Assembly (NCBI GenBank): GCA_902782305.1
Contig: CACZMV010000027.1
Span: 1-37,509 of the forward strand
DNA from: an uncultured Prevotellaceae bacterium
GTDB taxonomy: Bacteria; Bacteroidota; Bacteroidia; Bacteroidales; Bacteroidaceae
DNA length: 37,509 nucleotides
Direction: 5' to 3'
Position 1 is the first letter of the stretch. Every line of letters begins with the position of its first letter. Of the stretch, positions 6,008 to 13,571 are shown one piece after another. The position numbers and the translations under genes are program-made. The notes beneath the pieces are model-generated. The model was not told the DNA's origin and did not search any database. It worked only from the letters and a program-made list of their open reading frames with translations.

Positions 6008-7342
6008 ATGATAGCTTCTTCAGAATTTCAAGGGAAACGAGCCAAATATTTCACGCTGGGATGTAAGTTGAACTTCTCAGAGACCTCTACATTTGGAAAG
6101 ATGTTAGGGGAGATGGGCGTTCGGACGGCCGAAAAGGGTGAACCCGCAGATATCTGTTTGATAAATACCTGTTCGGTAACCGAGGTGGCCGATCATAAAT
6201 GTCGCCAGGCTATTCATCGTCTGGTGCGCGAGAATCCTGATGCCTTTGTGGTGGTGACAGGATGCTATGCACAGTTGGAACCAGAGAAGGTGAGCAAGAT
6301 TGATGGTGTTGACTTGGTGTTAGGTTCGAACGAGAAGGCAAACTTAGTGCAGTTCCTGTCAGAGGAGTGGGCCAAGGGTACAACGCATCAGCATTATTCC
6401 GTTAAGACAAAGGATATCAAATCGTTTGCGCCCAGTTGCTCTCGTGGCAATCGTACGCGCTATTTCCTGAAGGTGCAGGATGGATGCGACTACTTCTGCA
6501 CCTATTGCACCATTCCCTATGCACGTGGTTTCAGTCGTAACCCAAGTATCGCTTCCTTGGTGGCTCAGGCTGAGGAGGCTGCACGTGAGGGTGGAAAGGA
6601 GATTGTGCTGACGGGTGTGAACATTGGTGACTTCGGTAAGACAACGGGTGAAAGTTTTATAGACCTGGTGAAAGCATTGGATGCTGTCGAGGGTATCAGC
6701 CGTTATCGTATCAGCAGTCTGGAACCCGATTTGCTGAGCGATGAACTGATAGACTATTGCGCCAAGAGTCGTGCCTTTATGCCTCACTATCATATTCCAT
6801 TGCAGAGTGGGAGTGATACGGTGCTGAAACTGATGCATCGCCATTATGATCGTCAGCTGTTTGCTGATAAGATACATCGTATTAAAGAGGTGATGCCCGA
6901 TGCCTTTATCGGGGTTGATGTGATGGTGGGTTGCAGAGGAGAGACTCCAGAGTGTTTTGAGGAAACCTATGAGTTCTTGAATGCTTTGGATGTTACGCAA
7001 CTGCATGTGTTCCCTTATTCGGAACGTCCAGGTACATCGGCACTGAGCATTCCTTATGTGGTGAGTGATGCCGACAAGCGCGAACGCAGTCGCAGATTGC
7101 TGGAATTGTCGGACCAGAAGACACATGCCTTTTATCAGCAGTATATAGGCAAAGACGCCGAAGTCCTGTTTGAGAAGGCTCCGCGTGGTAAGGCGATGCA
7201 TGGATTCACCAAGAACTACATCCGCGTAGAACTGAAACCAAGTGAAGCCCGTGATGAATTTGACAATCAGTTGATCAATGTCAGCATGGGCGATTTCAAT
7301 CATGATAAAACGGCACTAAAAGCAATGCTGAATAATGGATAA
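6008..7342 (+). CDS. mtaB: tRNA N6-threonylcarbamoyladenosine (t6A37) methylthiotransferase
   Basis: 444 residues from the ATG at 6008; the 5954 ATG was rejected because it precedes the promoter. MtaB converts t6A37 of ANN-decoding tRNAs to ms2t6A using two 4Fe-4S clusters and SAM. N-terminal MTTase domain with C19, C55 and C86 (TLGCKLNFSE, CLINTC, TGCYAQ); radical SAM core with C160-x3-C164-x2-C167 (DGCDYFCTYCTIPYARG); TRAM-like C-terminal region (about 375-440). The CTYCTIPYARG form and the LGCKLNFSET start are typical of MtaB rather than MiaB or RimO. Its last eight bases overlap the start of the next glycosyltransferase gene, so the two are translationally linked. Confidence 0.93.
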   Translation: MIASSEFQGKRAKYFTLGCKLNFSETSTFGKMLGEMGVRTAEKGEPADICLINTCSVTEVADHKCRQAIHRLVRENPDAFVVVTGCYAQLEPEKVSKIDGVDLVLGSNEKANLVQFLSEEWAKGTTHQHYSVKTKDIKSFAPSCSRGNRTRYFLKVQDGCDYFCTYCTIPYARGFSRNPSIASLVAQAEEAAREGGKEIVLTGVNIGDFGKTTGESFIDLVKALDAVEGISRYRISSLEPDLLSDELIDYCAKSRAFMPHYHIPLQSGSDTVLKLMHRHYDRQLFADKIHRIKEVMPDAFIGVDVMVGCRGETPECFEETYEFLNALDVTQLHVFPYSERPGTSALSIPYVVSDADKRERSRRLLELSDQKTHAFYQQYIGKDAEVLFEKAPRGKAMHGFTKNYIRVELKPSEARDEFDNQLINVSMGDFNHDKTALKAMLNNG

Positions 7343-8354
7343 ACTCGCAATTGTCATATTGAACTGGAACGGAGCAAAGATGCTGAGCCAGTATCTTCCA
7401 ACCGTATTGAATTACTCGCGCGATGAAGCTGTAGTCTATGTGGCTGATAATGCCTCAACGGACAACTCGCTCGACATGTTAAAGCGTGAGTTTCCTGAAT
7501 GCAAAACCATTGTGCTGGAAAAGAACTGGGGATTTGCTGAAGGATATAACAAAGCATTGGCGCAGATAGATGCTGAGTACTATCTGTTGTTGAATTCAGA
7601 TATCGAAGTGACGCACCATTGGCTCACCCCGCTGATTGAGTTTATGGATGTTCACCCAGAGGTGGCAGCTTGTCAACCGAAACTGCTTTCCATTTTTGAC
7701 CGCGACCGTTTCGAATATGCTGGAGCGTGCGGAGGTTTCCTTGACCGTTATGGTTATCCTTTCTGTCGTGGTCGTATCTTTGAAACGGTGGAACGCGACA
7801 ATGGACAATATGACTATCAGCAGGAGATATTATGGGCTACTGGTGCAGCATTGATGATACGTTCGAAAGATTATTGGGATGTGGGTGGACTGGATGGACG
7901 CTTCTTTGCCCATAACGAGGAAATAGATATGTGCTGGCGCCTGCGAATTCGTGGTCGTAAACTCTATTGTCTGCCTGAAAGCTATGTCTATCATGTAGGT
8001 GGAGGTACCTTGCCCAAATCGAATCCTATGAAGACATTTCTTAATTTCCGCAATAACCTGACGATGCTATACAAGTGCCTGCCTGAATCAGAACTAAGTC
8101 ATGTGATGCGTGTACGCTGGTTCCTTGATTATCTGGCTGCTTGGGAAATGCTGATCCTGAAGCGCAACCTTGGTGATTTCAAGGCCATCTTCAAGGCGCG
8201 TCATGCTTTTAAGAAATGGAAGAAGGATTTTGAGGCTGATCGTCAGGCTATCCAACAGAGTAGGGTGGCACAGGCTATTCCTGAGCAACGTCGTTTCTCA
8301 CTGCTTTGGCAGTATTATGCGAAAGGTTGCAAATTCTACTCGGATTTGAAATAA
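7335..8354 (+). CDS. family 2 glycosyltransferase (rhamnosyltransferase-like)
   Basis: 339 residues. GT-A fold signature: MDKLAIVILNWNGAKML at the start, ADNASTDNS (36-44), NWGFAEGYNKAL (63-74), LLNSDIEV (84-91) as the nucleotide-sugar metal site, and the acceptor-side ATGAALMIRSK and FFAHNEEIDMCWRLRIRG motifs. This pattern matches the GT2 group that adds rhamnose or related sugars to surface polysaccharides. No membrane span is obvious, so it is cytosolic or peripheral. It begins eight bases before the mtaB stop. The substrate cannot be told from sequence. 8355-8397 downstream is AT-rich and holds no evident terminator. Confidence 0.88.
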   Translation: MDKLAIVILNWNGAKMLSQYLPTVLNYSRDEAVVYVADNASTDNSLDMLKREFPECKTIVLEKNWGFAEGYNKALAQIDAEYYLLLNSDIEVTHHWLTPLIEFMDVHPEVAACQPKLLSIFDRDRFEYAGACGGFLDRYGYPFCRGRIFETVERDNGQYDYQQEILWATGAALMIRSKDYWDVGGLDGRFFAHNEEIDMCWRLRIRGRKLYCLPESYVYHVGGGTLPKSNPMKTFLNFRNNLTMLYKCLPESELSHVMRVRWFLDYLAAWEMLILKRNLGDFKAIFKARHAFKKWKKDFEADRQAIQQSRVAQAIPEQRRFSLLWQYYAKGCKFYSDLK

Positions 8355-8397
8355 ATGTTAGCAAATAGGGATAAAAACAAAATAATAGTTGCAAATC

Positions 8398-8429
8398 TTT
8401 GGTATTTTACTACCAATTTATTACCTTTG
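8398..8429 (+). promoter_or_regulatory. ilvC promoter (TTTG-N20-TACCTTTG)
   Basis: TTTG at 8398-8401, exactly 20 bases, then TACCTTTG at 8422-8429: a full match to the Bacteroidetes primary promoter. Transcription should start near 8435, leaving a leader of about 150 bases before the ilvC ATG. Confidence 0.85.
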
Positions 8430-8435
8430 CAGGCA

Positions 8436-8586
8436 TATTTTCAAAGTTAACCCCCTCGTTGGTATTTCGAGTAAGTACTGAGTGGACTGATAAAAAGTCG
8501 GTGGTAAGCACCAAGCGTCCGGTTCTCGGGTAGGGCTGGCATAGTACACAAGGGATATGTATAACATTTAAAAACAAATTTGCATT
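8436..8586 (+). ncRNA. candidate structured 5' leader of ilvC
   Basis: Untranslated leader between the promoter and the ATG. Complementary pieces nest as a possible multi-branch structure: GTACT (8475-8479) with AGTAC (8543-8547) closes three short hairpins, GACT/AGTC (8485-8488/8496-8499), TGGT/ACCA (8502-8505/8510-8513) and CCGG/CTGG (8519-8522/8536-8539). A separate CTCG/CGAG stem (8455-8458/8468-8471) precedes. No leader peptide with Ile, Leu or Val codons is seen. Stems are short, and folding was done by eye only. I do not recognise a known riboswitch class. Confidence 0.4.
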
Positions 8587-9636
8587 ATGGCAGAAATGAA
8601 TTTTGGTGGCGTAATTGAAACTGTTGTCACCAGCAAAGAGTTCTCACTTGAGAAAGCACGTGAAGTATTGAAGAATGAAGTAATCGCTGTTATCGGTTAT
8701 GGCGTTCAGGGTCCTGGACAGGCTTGTAATCTGCGCGACAATGGCTTCAATGTTATTGTTGGTCAGCGTCAGGGTAAGACCTATGACAAGGCTGTAGCTG
8801 ATGGTTGGGTTCCTGGTAAGACGCTGTTCTCTATCGAGGAAGCTGCCGAGAAGGGTACTATCCTCTGTATGTTGCTCTCTGATGCTGGTCAGATGCAGCA
8901 GTGGCCTACCATCAAACAATATCTGAAGCCTGGTAAGACCCTTTATTATTCTCATGGTTTCGCTATCAACTGGAGCGACCGCACAGGTGTTGTTCCTCCA
9001 AAGGATGTTGACGTTATCATGGTGGCTCCTAAGGGTTCTGGTACCTCTCTCCGCACGATGTTCTGCGAGGGTCGCGGTCTGAACTGCTCTTATGCCGTAT
9101 ATCAGGACGCTTCTGGTAAGGCTAAGGAGAAGACTTTGGCATTTGGTATCGGTATCGGTGCTGGTTATCTGTTCGAGACCACTTTCCAGCGCGAGGCTAC
9201 CTCAGACCTTACTGGTGAGCGCGGTTCACTGATGGGCGCTATTCAGGGTCTGCTGTTGGCTCAGTACGAAGTATTGCGTGAGAATGGTCATACACCTTCT
9301 GAGGCTTTCAACGAGACTGTTGAGGAGCTCACCCAGAGCCTAGGCCCGTTGTTCGGTGCTAAGGGTATGGACTGGATGTATGCTAACTGTTCTACTACTG
9401 CTCAGCGTGGGGCACTTGACTGGGCTCCCCGTTTCCACGATGCTATCAAGCCTGTGATGGAGTGGCTGTACTACTCAGTAAAGACTGGTAACGAGGCTCA
9501 GATTACCATTGATGCCAACTCTAAGCCCGACTATCGTGCTGGTTTGGAGAAGGAGCTCGAGGCTATGCGCAACCAGGAAATGTGGCGCGCTGGCGAGACC
9601 GTTCGTAAGTTGCGTCCAGAGTATCAGGAAGACTAA
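8587..9636 (+). CDS. ilvC: ketol-acid reductoisomerase
   Basis: 349 residues, normal class I length for Bacteroidales. It converts 2-acetolactate (or 2-aceto-2-hydroxybutyrate) to the dihydroxy-acid with NAD(P)H and Mg2+, in valine, leucine and isoleucine synthesis. Visible are the Rossmann loop GYGVQGPGQACNLRDNG (37-53) followed by the cofactor-specificity loop VGQRQGKTYDKA, MVAPKGSGTSLR (around 140), the Mg-binding region DLTGERGSLMGAIQG (around 210-224), and the C-terminal knotted domain with WMYANCSTTAQRGALDW. Codon use is biased as in highly expressed genes. It stands alone here, not beside ilvD, ilvB or ilvN, and has its own promoter and long leader. Confidence 0.96.
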   Translation: MAEMNFGGVIETVVTSKEFSLEKAREVLKNEVIAVIGYGVQGPGQACNLRDNGFNVIVGQRQGKTYDKAVADGWVPGKTLFSIEEAAEKGTILCMLLSDAGQMQQWPTIKQYLKPGKTLYYSHGFAINWSDRTGVVPPKDVDVIMVAPKGSGTSLRTMFCEGRGLNCSYAVYQDASGKAKEKTLAFGIGIGAGYLFETTFQREATSDLTGERGSLMGAIQGLLLAQYEVLRENGHTPSEAFNETVEELTQSLGPLFGAKGMDWMYANCSTTAQRGALDWAPRFHDAIKPVMEWLYYSVKTGNEAQITIDANSKPDYRAGLEKELEAMRNQEMWRAGETVRKLRPEYQED

Positions 9637-9673
9637 ACGAGGTCTGATGTAAGACGTAAGAAGTAAGATTTTC

Positions 9674-10459
9674 ATGGAGAATCTTGAGACTATAACCCGC
9701 CTTGTGTGTCAAGTGGCTCGCGAGGCGGGTTCTTATATAAGAAAGGAACGCGCGAGCTTTTCAGTAGAGAAAGTGGAGCGCAAGCACGCTCACGACTATG
9801 TGTCGTATGTCGACAAAGGTTCTGAGCAGATGATTGTCAAGGCCCTGCGGAAATTGTTGCCAGAAGCCGGCTTCATCACAGAAGAAGGCTCTGCAGGTCA
9901 TACGGACGAGCAATATGTATGGGTAGTTGACCCGTTAGATGGCACCACGAACTTTATTCATGGTTTTGCCCCTTATGCAGTCAGCATTGCACTCTGTAAA
10001 GGTAGGCAGATCGTTGTTGGTGTGGTCTATGAAATTGTCGGTGATGAATGTTTCTATGCTTGGCAAGGTGGAGGAGCATGGGTTAACGGACAACCTATTC
10101 ATGTAGGAAAGAGTGAAATCAATGATGCCCTTTTGTGCTTGCAACTGCCGTACAATAGTGACGCCTATAAGCCTGTCATTACTCGTCTTATCAATCATTT
10201 CTATGGCAATGTGGGAAGCATACGAATGATTGGTTCTGCAGCTATTGCTTTATGCTATGTGGCAGCTGGACGTTTGGATGCTTATGCGGAACGCTATATC
10301 GGACAATGGGATTATATGGCTGGTGCACTTATTGTAATGGAAGCAGGTGGTTGCGTTACCAATTACGAGGGTGATGATTACTTTATGGAGGGCGATAGCG
10401 TTATTGCCACCAATGGAGTGGTGCATCAAGATTTGATGAGTGCTATCCGTGAGCGCTAA
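9674..10459 (+). CDS. inositol monophosphatase family protein
   Basis: 261 residues of the Mg2+-dependent, Li+-sensitive sugar phosphatase superfamily (SuhB/CysQ-like). Metal-site motifs: TEEGS (69-73, Glu ligands), WVVDPLDGTTNFIHG (83-97, with D86 and D89), and the second-half motif QWDYMAGALIVMEAGG (about 213-228, with its Asp). The likely reaction is hydrolysis of inositol-1-phosphate or a related phosphomonoester; specificity towards nucleotide bisphosphates (CysQ) cannot be excluded. It lies 37 bases downstream of ilvC in the same direction and may be read from the ilvC promoter. The spacer holds a short GTAAGA-like repeat. Its end faces the PP2C-like gene 24 bases away, and no hairpin with a T-run was found between them. 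Confidence 0.9.
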   Translation: MENLETITRLVCQVAREAGSYIRKERASFSVEKVERKHAHDYVSYVDKGSEQMIVKALRKLLPEAGFITEEGSAGHTDEQYVWVVDPLDGTTNFIHGFAPYAVSIALCKGRQIVVGVVYEIVGDECFYAWQGGGAWVNGQPIHVGKSEINDALLCLQLPYNSDAYKPVITRLINHFYGNVGSIRMIGSAAIALCYVAAGRLDAYAERYIGQWDYMAGALIVMEAGGCVTNYEGDDYFMEGDSVIATNGVVHQDLMSAIRER

Positions 10460-10483
10460 AAATTGAATAAGAAAAATACAGAT

Positions 10484-11290
10484 TTAAACCTTCAGACGAA
10501 TATAGCTTCTATCATCGAAGGAATTGAAATCGGGATGGAAGGCCTTAGTGGCCTTGAAAGTCCCAATGTTTAAAGGGTCGTCGGTACGTTGCTGGTGCAG
10601 GCGACTCTCGCTTTCTGCCAAAGTAGGACAAAGGAAAGGATAACCATCTGATGCCAACACGATTTCCCAAGGTTGGAAGTTCAGGGTAATGATTCGCACA
10701 TGTTCTCTTGGAATATGAAATCCGTCAATGACACTATAGCTGATATTCTGCTGGCGCATGGTCTCAACCATGCGTGGAATAATAACGCTGCGAGCCGTGT
10801 CATTGCGCAATAGTTCGTCTACGGTTTTCCCATCAGCTAATTGCCGTTTCACTTCTTCTGCTCTCATGGTTGCCAATTCCTCTTCGTATGGCTTGGGGTT
10901 GTCGTAGTATTCATTACCAATGAGACACTGGCAGTCACCTACCATCCAGACCTCACGGTTCATACGACTGAAGATGATGGCTGAGCATGTCAAACGGTCT
11001 TCAGGATGTTCTTCCAAACGAGGCAACATCGTCTTTTTGTAATGCTTGCGAATATAGGACGTCACACCCGTCAGAAATTGTTCGCACGTGATGGTCTTGG
11101 GCATCTTACGGATATAACGCTCCGTCAGTTGCATAGCATAGCGACCGTTAGAGCGAAACAGACTATGACGATATTGAGACTTTGATGTGCTTCCGTCAAT
11201 GACAGCCACAAAATCATTTGTGACGACGATTCCGTCCTCGCTTTTCTTTTTGGGATTCTTCGCGATGAGTGCTTGCTCGAGAATTATCAT
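10484..11290 (-). CDS. PP2C-like protein phosphatase
   Basis: 268 residues from the ATG at 11288-11290 (MIILEQALIAKNPKKKSEDG). The four PP2C metal-site features are present in order: SEDG (17-20), VIDGSTSKS (30-38), VGDCQC in the middle, LASDGYPF, and DDRSYI near the C-terminus. PP2C enzymes are Mn/Mg-dependent Ser/Thr phosphatases; this compact form is a Bacteroidetes variant with unknown target. The start lies 77 bases inside the end of the YgiQ gene in another frame. It cannot be moved downstream without losing SEDG and VIDGS, so the overlap appears real. Last gene of the six-gene minus-strand unit, convergent with the inositol-phosphatase-like gene. Confidence 0.78.
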   Translation of the reverse strand: MIILEQALIAKNPKKKSEDGIVVTNDFVAVIDGSTSKSQYRHSLFRSNGRYAMQLTERYIRKMPKTITCEQFLTGVTSYIRKHYKKTMLPRLEEHPEDRLTCSAIIFSRMNREVWMVGDCQCLIGNEYYDNPKPYEEELATMRAEEVKRQLADGKTVDELLRNDTARSVIIPRMVETMRQQNISYSVIDGFHIPREHVRIITLNFQPWEIVLASDGYPFLCPTLAESESRLHQQRTDDPLNIGTFKATKAFHPDFNSFDDRSYIRLKV

Positions 11291-13202
11291 TTTTAAAGTT
11301 GGGATTATATGATTTGGGCTTGCCATTACCGGCAGGCTTTGGAGCGCCGTAAGTTGGGCGATAACCACCTTGTGGGGGCATGCCTGAATAGAGCTTGGCT
11401 ATCAAATCGGGGCGACCTATGCGGCGCAACGACTGCTCGATGCCACGACGCTCTTCGGGTTTGTACCAGAAGAAGAACTGGCGCTGGGCTAACTTCTCTT
11501 TAGGCGTTTTTGCGCTGAACACGGGCTCTAACGTGTAAGGATCGTAACCCGTGTACCATGTCTCGGTGGCATTGGTAAGGGGGGTTGGCGTAAAGTCCTG
11601 CACCTGCTCGAGGTGAAAATCAAGGCCCTTGGTAATCACAGCCAACTCAGCCATATCTTCCTCCTGACAGCCTGGATGGCTGGAGATAAAGTAGGGGATG
11701 ATTTGCTGGCGAAGACCCTCTTCGCGATTGATACGATCGAAGATGCGCTTGAACTCGTAGAATTGCTGGAACGAAGGCTTGCGCATGAGATACAAAACAC
11801 GATCGCTGGTATGTTCAGGAGCAACCTTCAGACGACCAGAAACATGACGGGTAATCAGCTCGCGGGTGTACTCCATGGCAGCCTTATTGCTGGCCTCGTC
11901 CTTGCTGCGATACAACAATAAATCGTAACGAACACCGCTGCCGATATAGCTGTGCTTGATGCCTGGAAGGGCATCGACAGAGCGATAGATATCGAGCAGT
12001 TTAGAGTGATCGGTATTCAGGTTAGGACATATCTGTGGGTGGATGCACGACGGGCGACGACACTTCTCGCAGGCACTTTTATTCTTGCCGCTCATGCCGT
12101 ACATATTGGCCGATGGACCACCTAGGTCGCTGAGATTGCCCTTAAAGTCGGGCATCTGGATGACTTGTTTTACCTCGCGCAGAATACTCTCTTTTGAACG
12201 ACAGGTAATGAATTTGCCCTGGTGGGCCGAAATAGTACAGAAAGCACATCCGCCAAAACAACCACGATGGATGTTAACGGAGAACTTAATCATATCGTAA
12301 GCCGGAATGCGCTTACCCTTATACTTGGGGTGTGGCTGACGTGTGTAAGGCAGATCGAACGATGCGTCAAGCTCCTCGGTAGTCATAGGCGGGTAAGGTG
12401 GATTGATAACCACAAACCTGCCTTCTACGCCCTGCAACAAGCGCTGGGCATGCATCATATTGGATTGCTCCTCGACGTTCTTAAAGTTTTCGGCCTGAGC
12501 TTTTTTATTCTTCATGCACTCCTCGTGCGAATGGAGTACAATGTCGCGATCGGTAATGCCACCCAGGATGTCTTCCTTACGTGAGAGATAAACTGTTTGC
12601 GGCAAGTCACGGATATCGCGAATGCTCTCACCAGCAGCCAGTCGACGTGCCAATTCGATGGTTACTTTCTCGCCCATGCCGTAGATAATCATATCGGCAG
12701 GCGAATAGCACAGCAGGCACTTCTTCAGGCTATCGCTCCAATAATCGTAGTGGGTAACGCGGCGCAGCGAGGCCTCGATGCCACCCAGCACTACAGGAAC
12801 ATCGGGATACAGCTCCTTTAGGATTTTGGTATAGACGATGGTGGGGTACTCAGGGCGCATGTCGTGGCGACCATCAGGACTATAAGCATCCTCAGAACGC
12901 AAGCGGCGTGCAGCGGTGTATTTGTTGACCATCGAGTCCATACAGCCAGGGGCAATGCCAAAAAACAGACGCGGACGTCCCAGCTTTTTGAAATCACGAT
13001 AATCTCCGTGCCAGTCGGGTTGGGGCACAATGGCTACACGGAAACCTGCGGCCTCGAGTGTGCGGCCAATCACGGCAGCACCAAAGGAGGGATGGTCAAC
13101 ATAAGCATCGGCCGAGAAGAGGATTATATCAACGTAATCCCATCCTCGGAGTTCGAGCTCCTTTTTTGTCGTTGGCAGAAAATCCGTCAGTCTGTACTCC
13201 AC
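11214..13202 (-). CDS. YgiQ family radical SAM protein
   Basis: 662 residues. N-terminal region (MEYRLTDFLPTTKKELELRG) is the YgiQ-specific domain; the radical SAM core follows with the cluster motif C315-x3-C319-x2-C322 (HRGCFGGCAFCTISAHQGK); DLGGPSANMYG and a second Cys group (CEKCRRPSCIHPQICPNL, about 382-399) are also present. The C-terminus has the DUF3362 part (TPTPLTNATETWYTGYDPYT) and a basic disordered tail ending GRNRRHK. Reaction unknown; the family is widespread and mostly uncharacterised. Its tail overlaps the PP2C-like gene by 77 bases. It starts 11 bases after the 115-residue unknown gene stops, so it belongs to the same transcription unit. Confidence 0.92.
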   Translation of the reverse strand: MEYRLTDFLPTTKKELELRGWDYVDIILFSADAYVDHPSFGAAVIGRTLEAAGFRVAIVPQPDWHGDYRDFKKLGRPRLFFGIAPGCMDSMVNKYTAARRLRSEDAYSPDGRHDMRPEYPTIVYTKILKELYPDVPVVLGGIEASLRRVTHYDYWSDSLKKCLLCYSPADMIIYGMGEKVTIELARRLAAGESIRDIRDLPQTVYLSRKEDILGGITDRDIVLHSHEECMKNKKAQAENFKNVEEQSNMMHAQRLLQGVEGRFVVINPPYPPMTTEELDASFDLPYTRQPHPKYKGKRIPAYDMIKFSVNIHRGCFGGCAFCTISAHQGKFITCRSKESILREVKQVIQMPDFKGNLSDLGGPSANMYGMSGKNKSACEKCRRPSCIHPQICPNLNTDHSKLLDIYRSVDALPGIKHSYIGSGVRYDLLLYRSKDEASNKAAMEYTRELITRHVSGRLKVAPEHTSDRVLYLMRKPSFQQFYEFKRIFDRINREEGLRQQIIPYFISSHPGCQEEDMAELAVITKGLDFHLEQVQDFTPTPLTNATETWYTGYDPYTLEPVFSAKTPKEKLAQRQFFFWYKPEERRGIEQSLRRIGRPDLIAKLYSGMPPQGGYRPTYGAPKPAGNGKPKSYNPNFKNDNSRASTHREESQKEKRGRNRRHK

Positions 13203-13213
13203 TTATCTTCTGT

Positions 13214-13561
13214 TTAATTAAATGGTGTCCCCTGAATAGAACGGGTAGTCATACCTAGACCGTCATTCCCCCGATTCTTCCAGTTGATGAATAGCAGTAC
13301 GAGTTGCTGTAGTCCGAAAGCCTTCATGTTAGCATGATAGATCACATCTAAGCAAAGGTCCAGCAACCTTTTGTCTTTACCGGCATCCGACTCGAGCATG
13401 GAACGAATGTTCAACTTGAGTTTATCAAGAACCTGTTCGTCAACATAACCGTTAGAGTCAATGAGGTCACGGAAAAGTTGATAGTCTTCGATGGTTTGCA
13501 AATGCTCCTCACTCACCTCGATACTACGTGTACCACTTGAGTTAGCTTGAATCTTGTACAT
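13214..13561 (-). CDS. hypothetical protein, 115 residues
   Basis: The ATG at 13559-13561 (MYKIQANSSGTRSIEVSEEH) is preferred; a TTG three codons earlier is possible. The protein is soluble, mixed charge and probably mostly helical in the centre (DEQVLDKLKLNIRSMLES, KRLLDLCLDVIYHANM), with a polar C-terminus (GMTTRSIQGTPFN). No signal peptide or membrane span. I do not recognise a family. It sits 10 bases downstream of the golvesin/amidase gene and 11 bases upstream of ygiQ, hence is cotranscribed with both. Confidence 0.75.
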   Translation of the reverse strand: MYKIQANSSGTRSIEVSEEHLQTIEDYQLFRDLIDSNGYVDEQVLDKLKLNIRSMLESDAGKDKRLLDLCLDVIYHANMKAFGLQQLVLLFINWKNRGNDGLGMTTRSIQGTPFN

Positions 13562-13571
13562 AGTCTTCAAT

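Noticed and set aside
6359-7303. Long antisense open frame (314 residues) inside mtaB
   Set aside because: mtaB has complete family motifs on the plus strand; the antisense frame shows no recognisable motif.
8436-8586. tRNA or known riboswitch in the ilvC leader
   Set aside because: No acceptor-stem/anticodon layout or CCA end, and no motif of TPP, SAM, cobalamin or glutamine classes was recognised.
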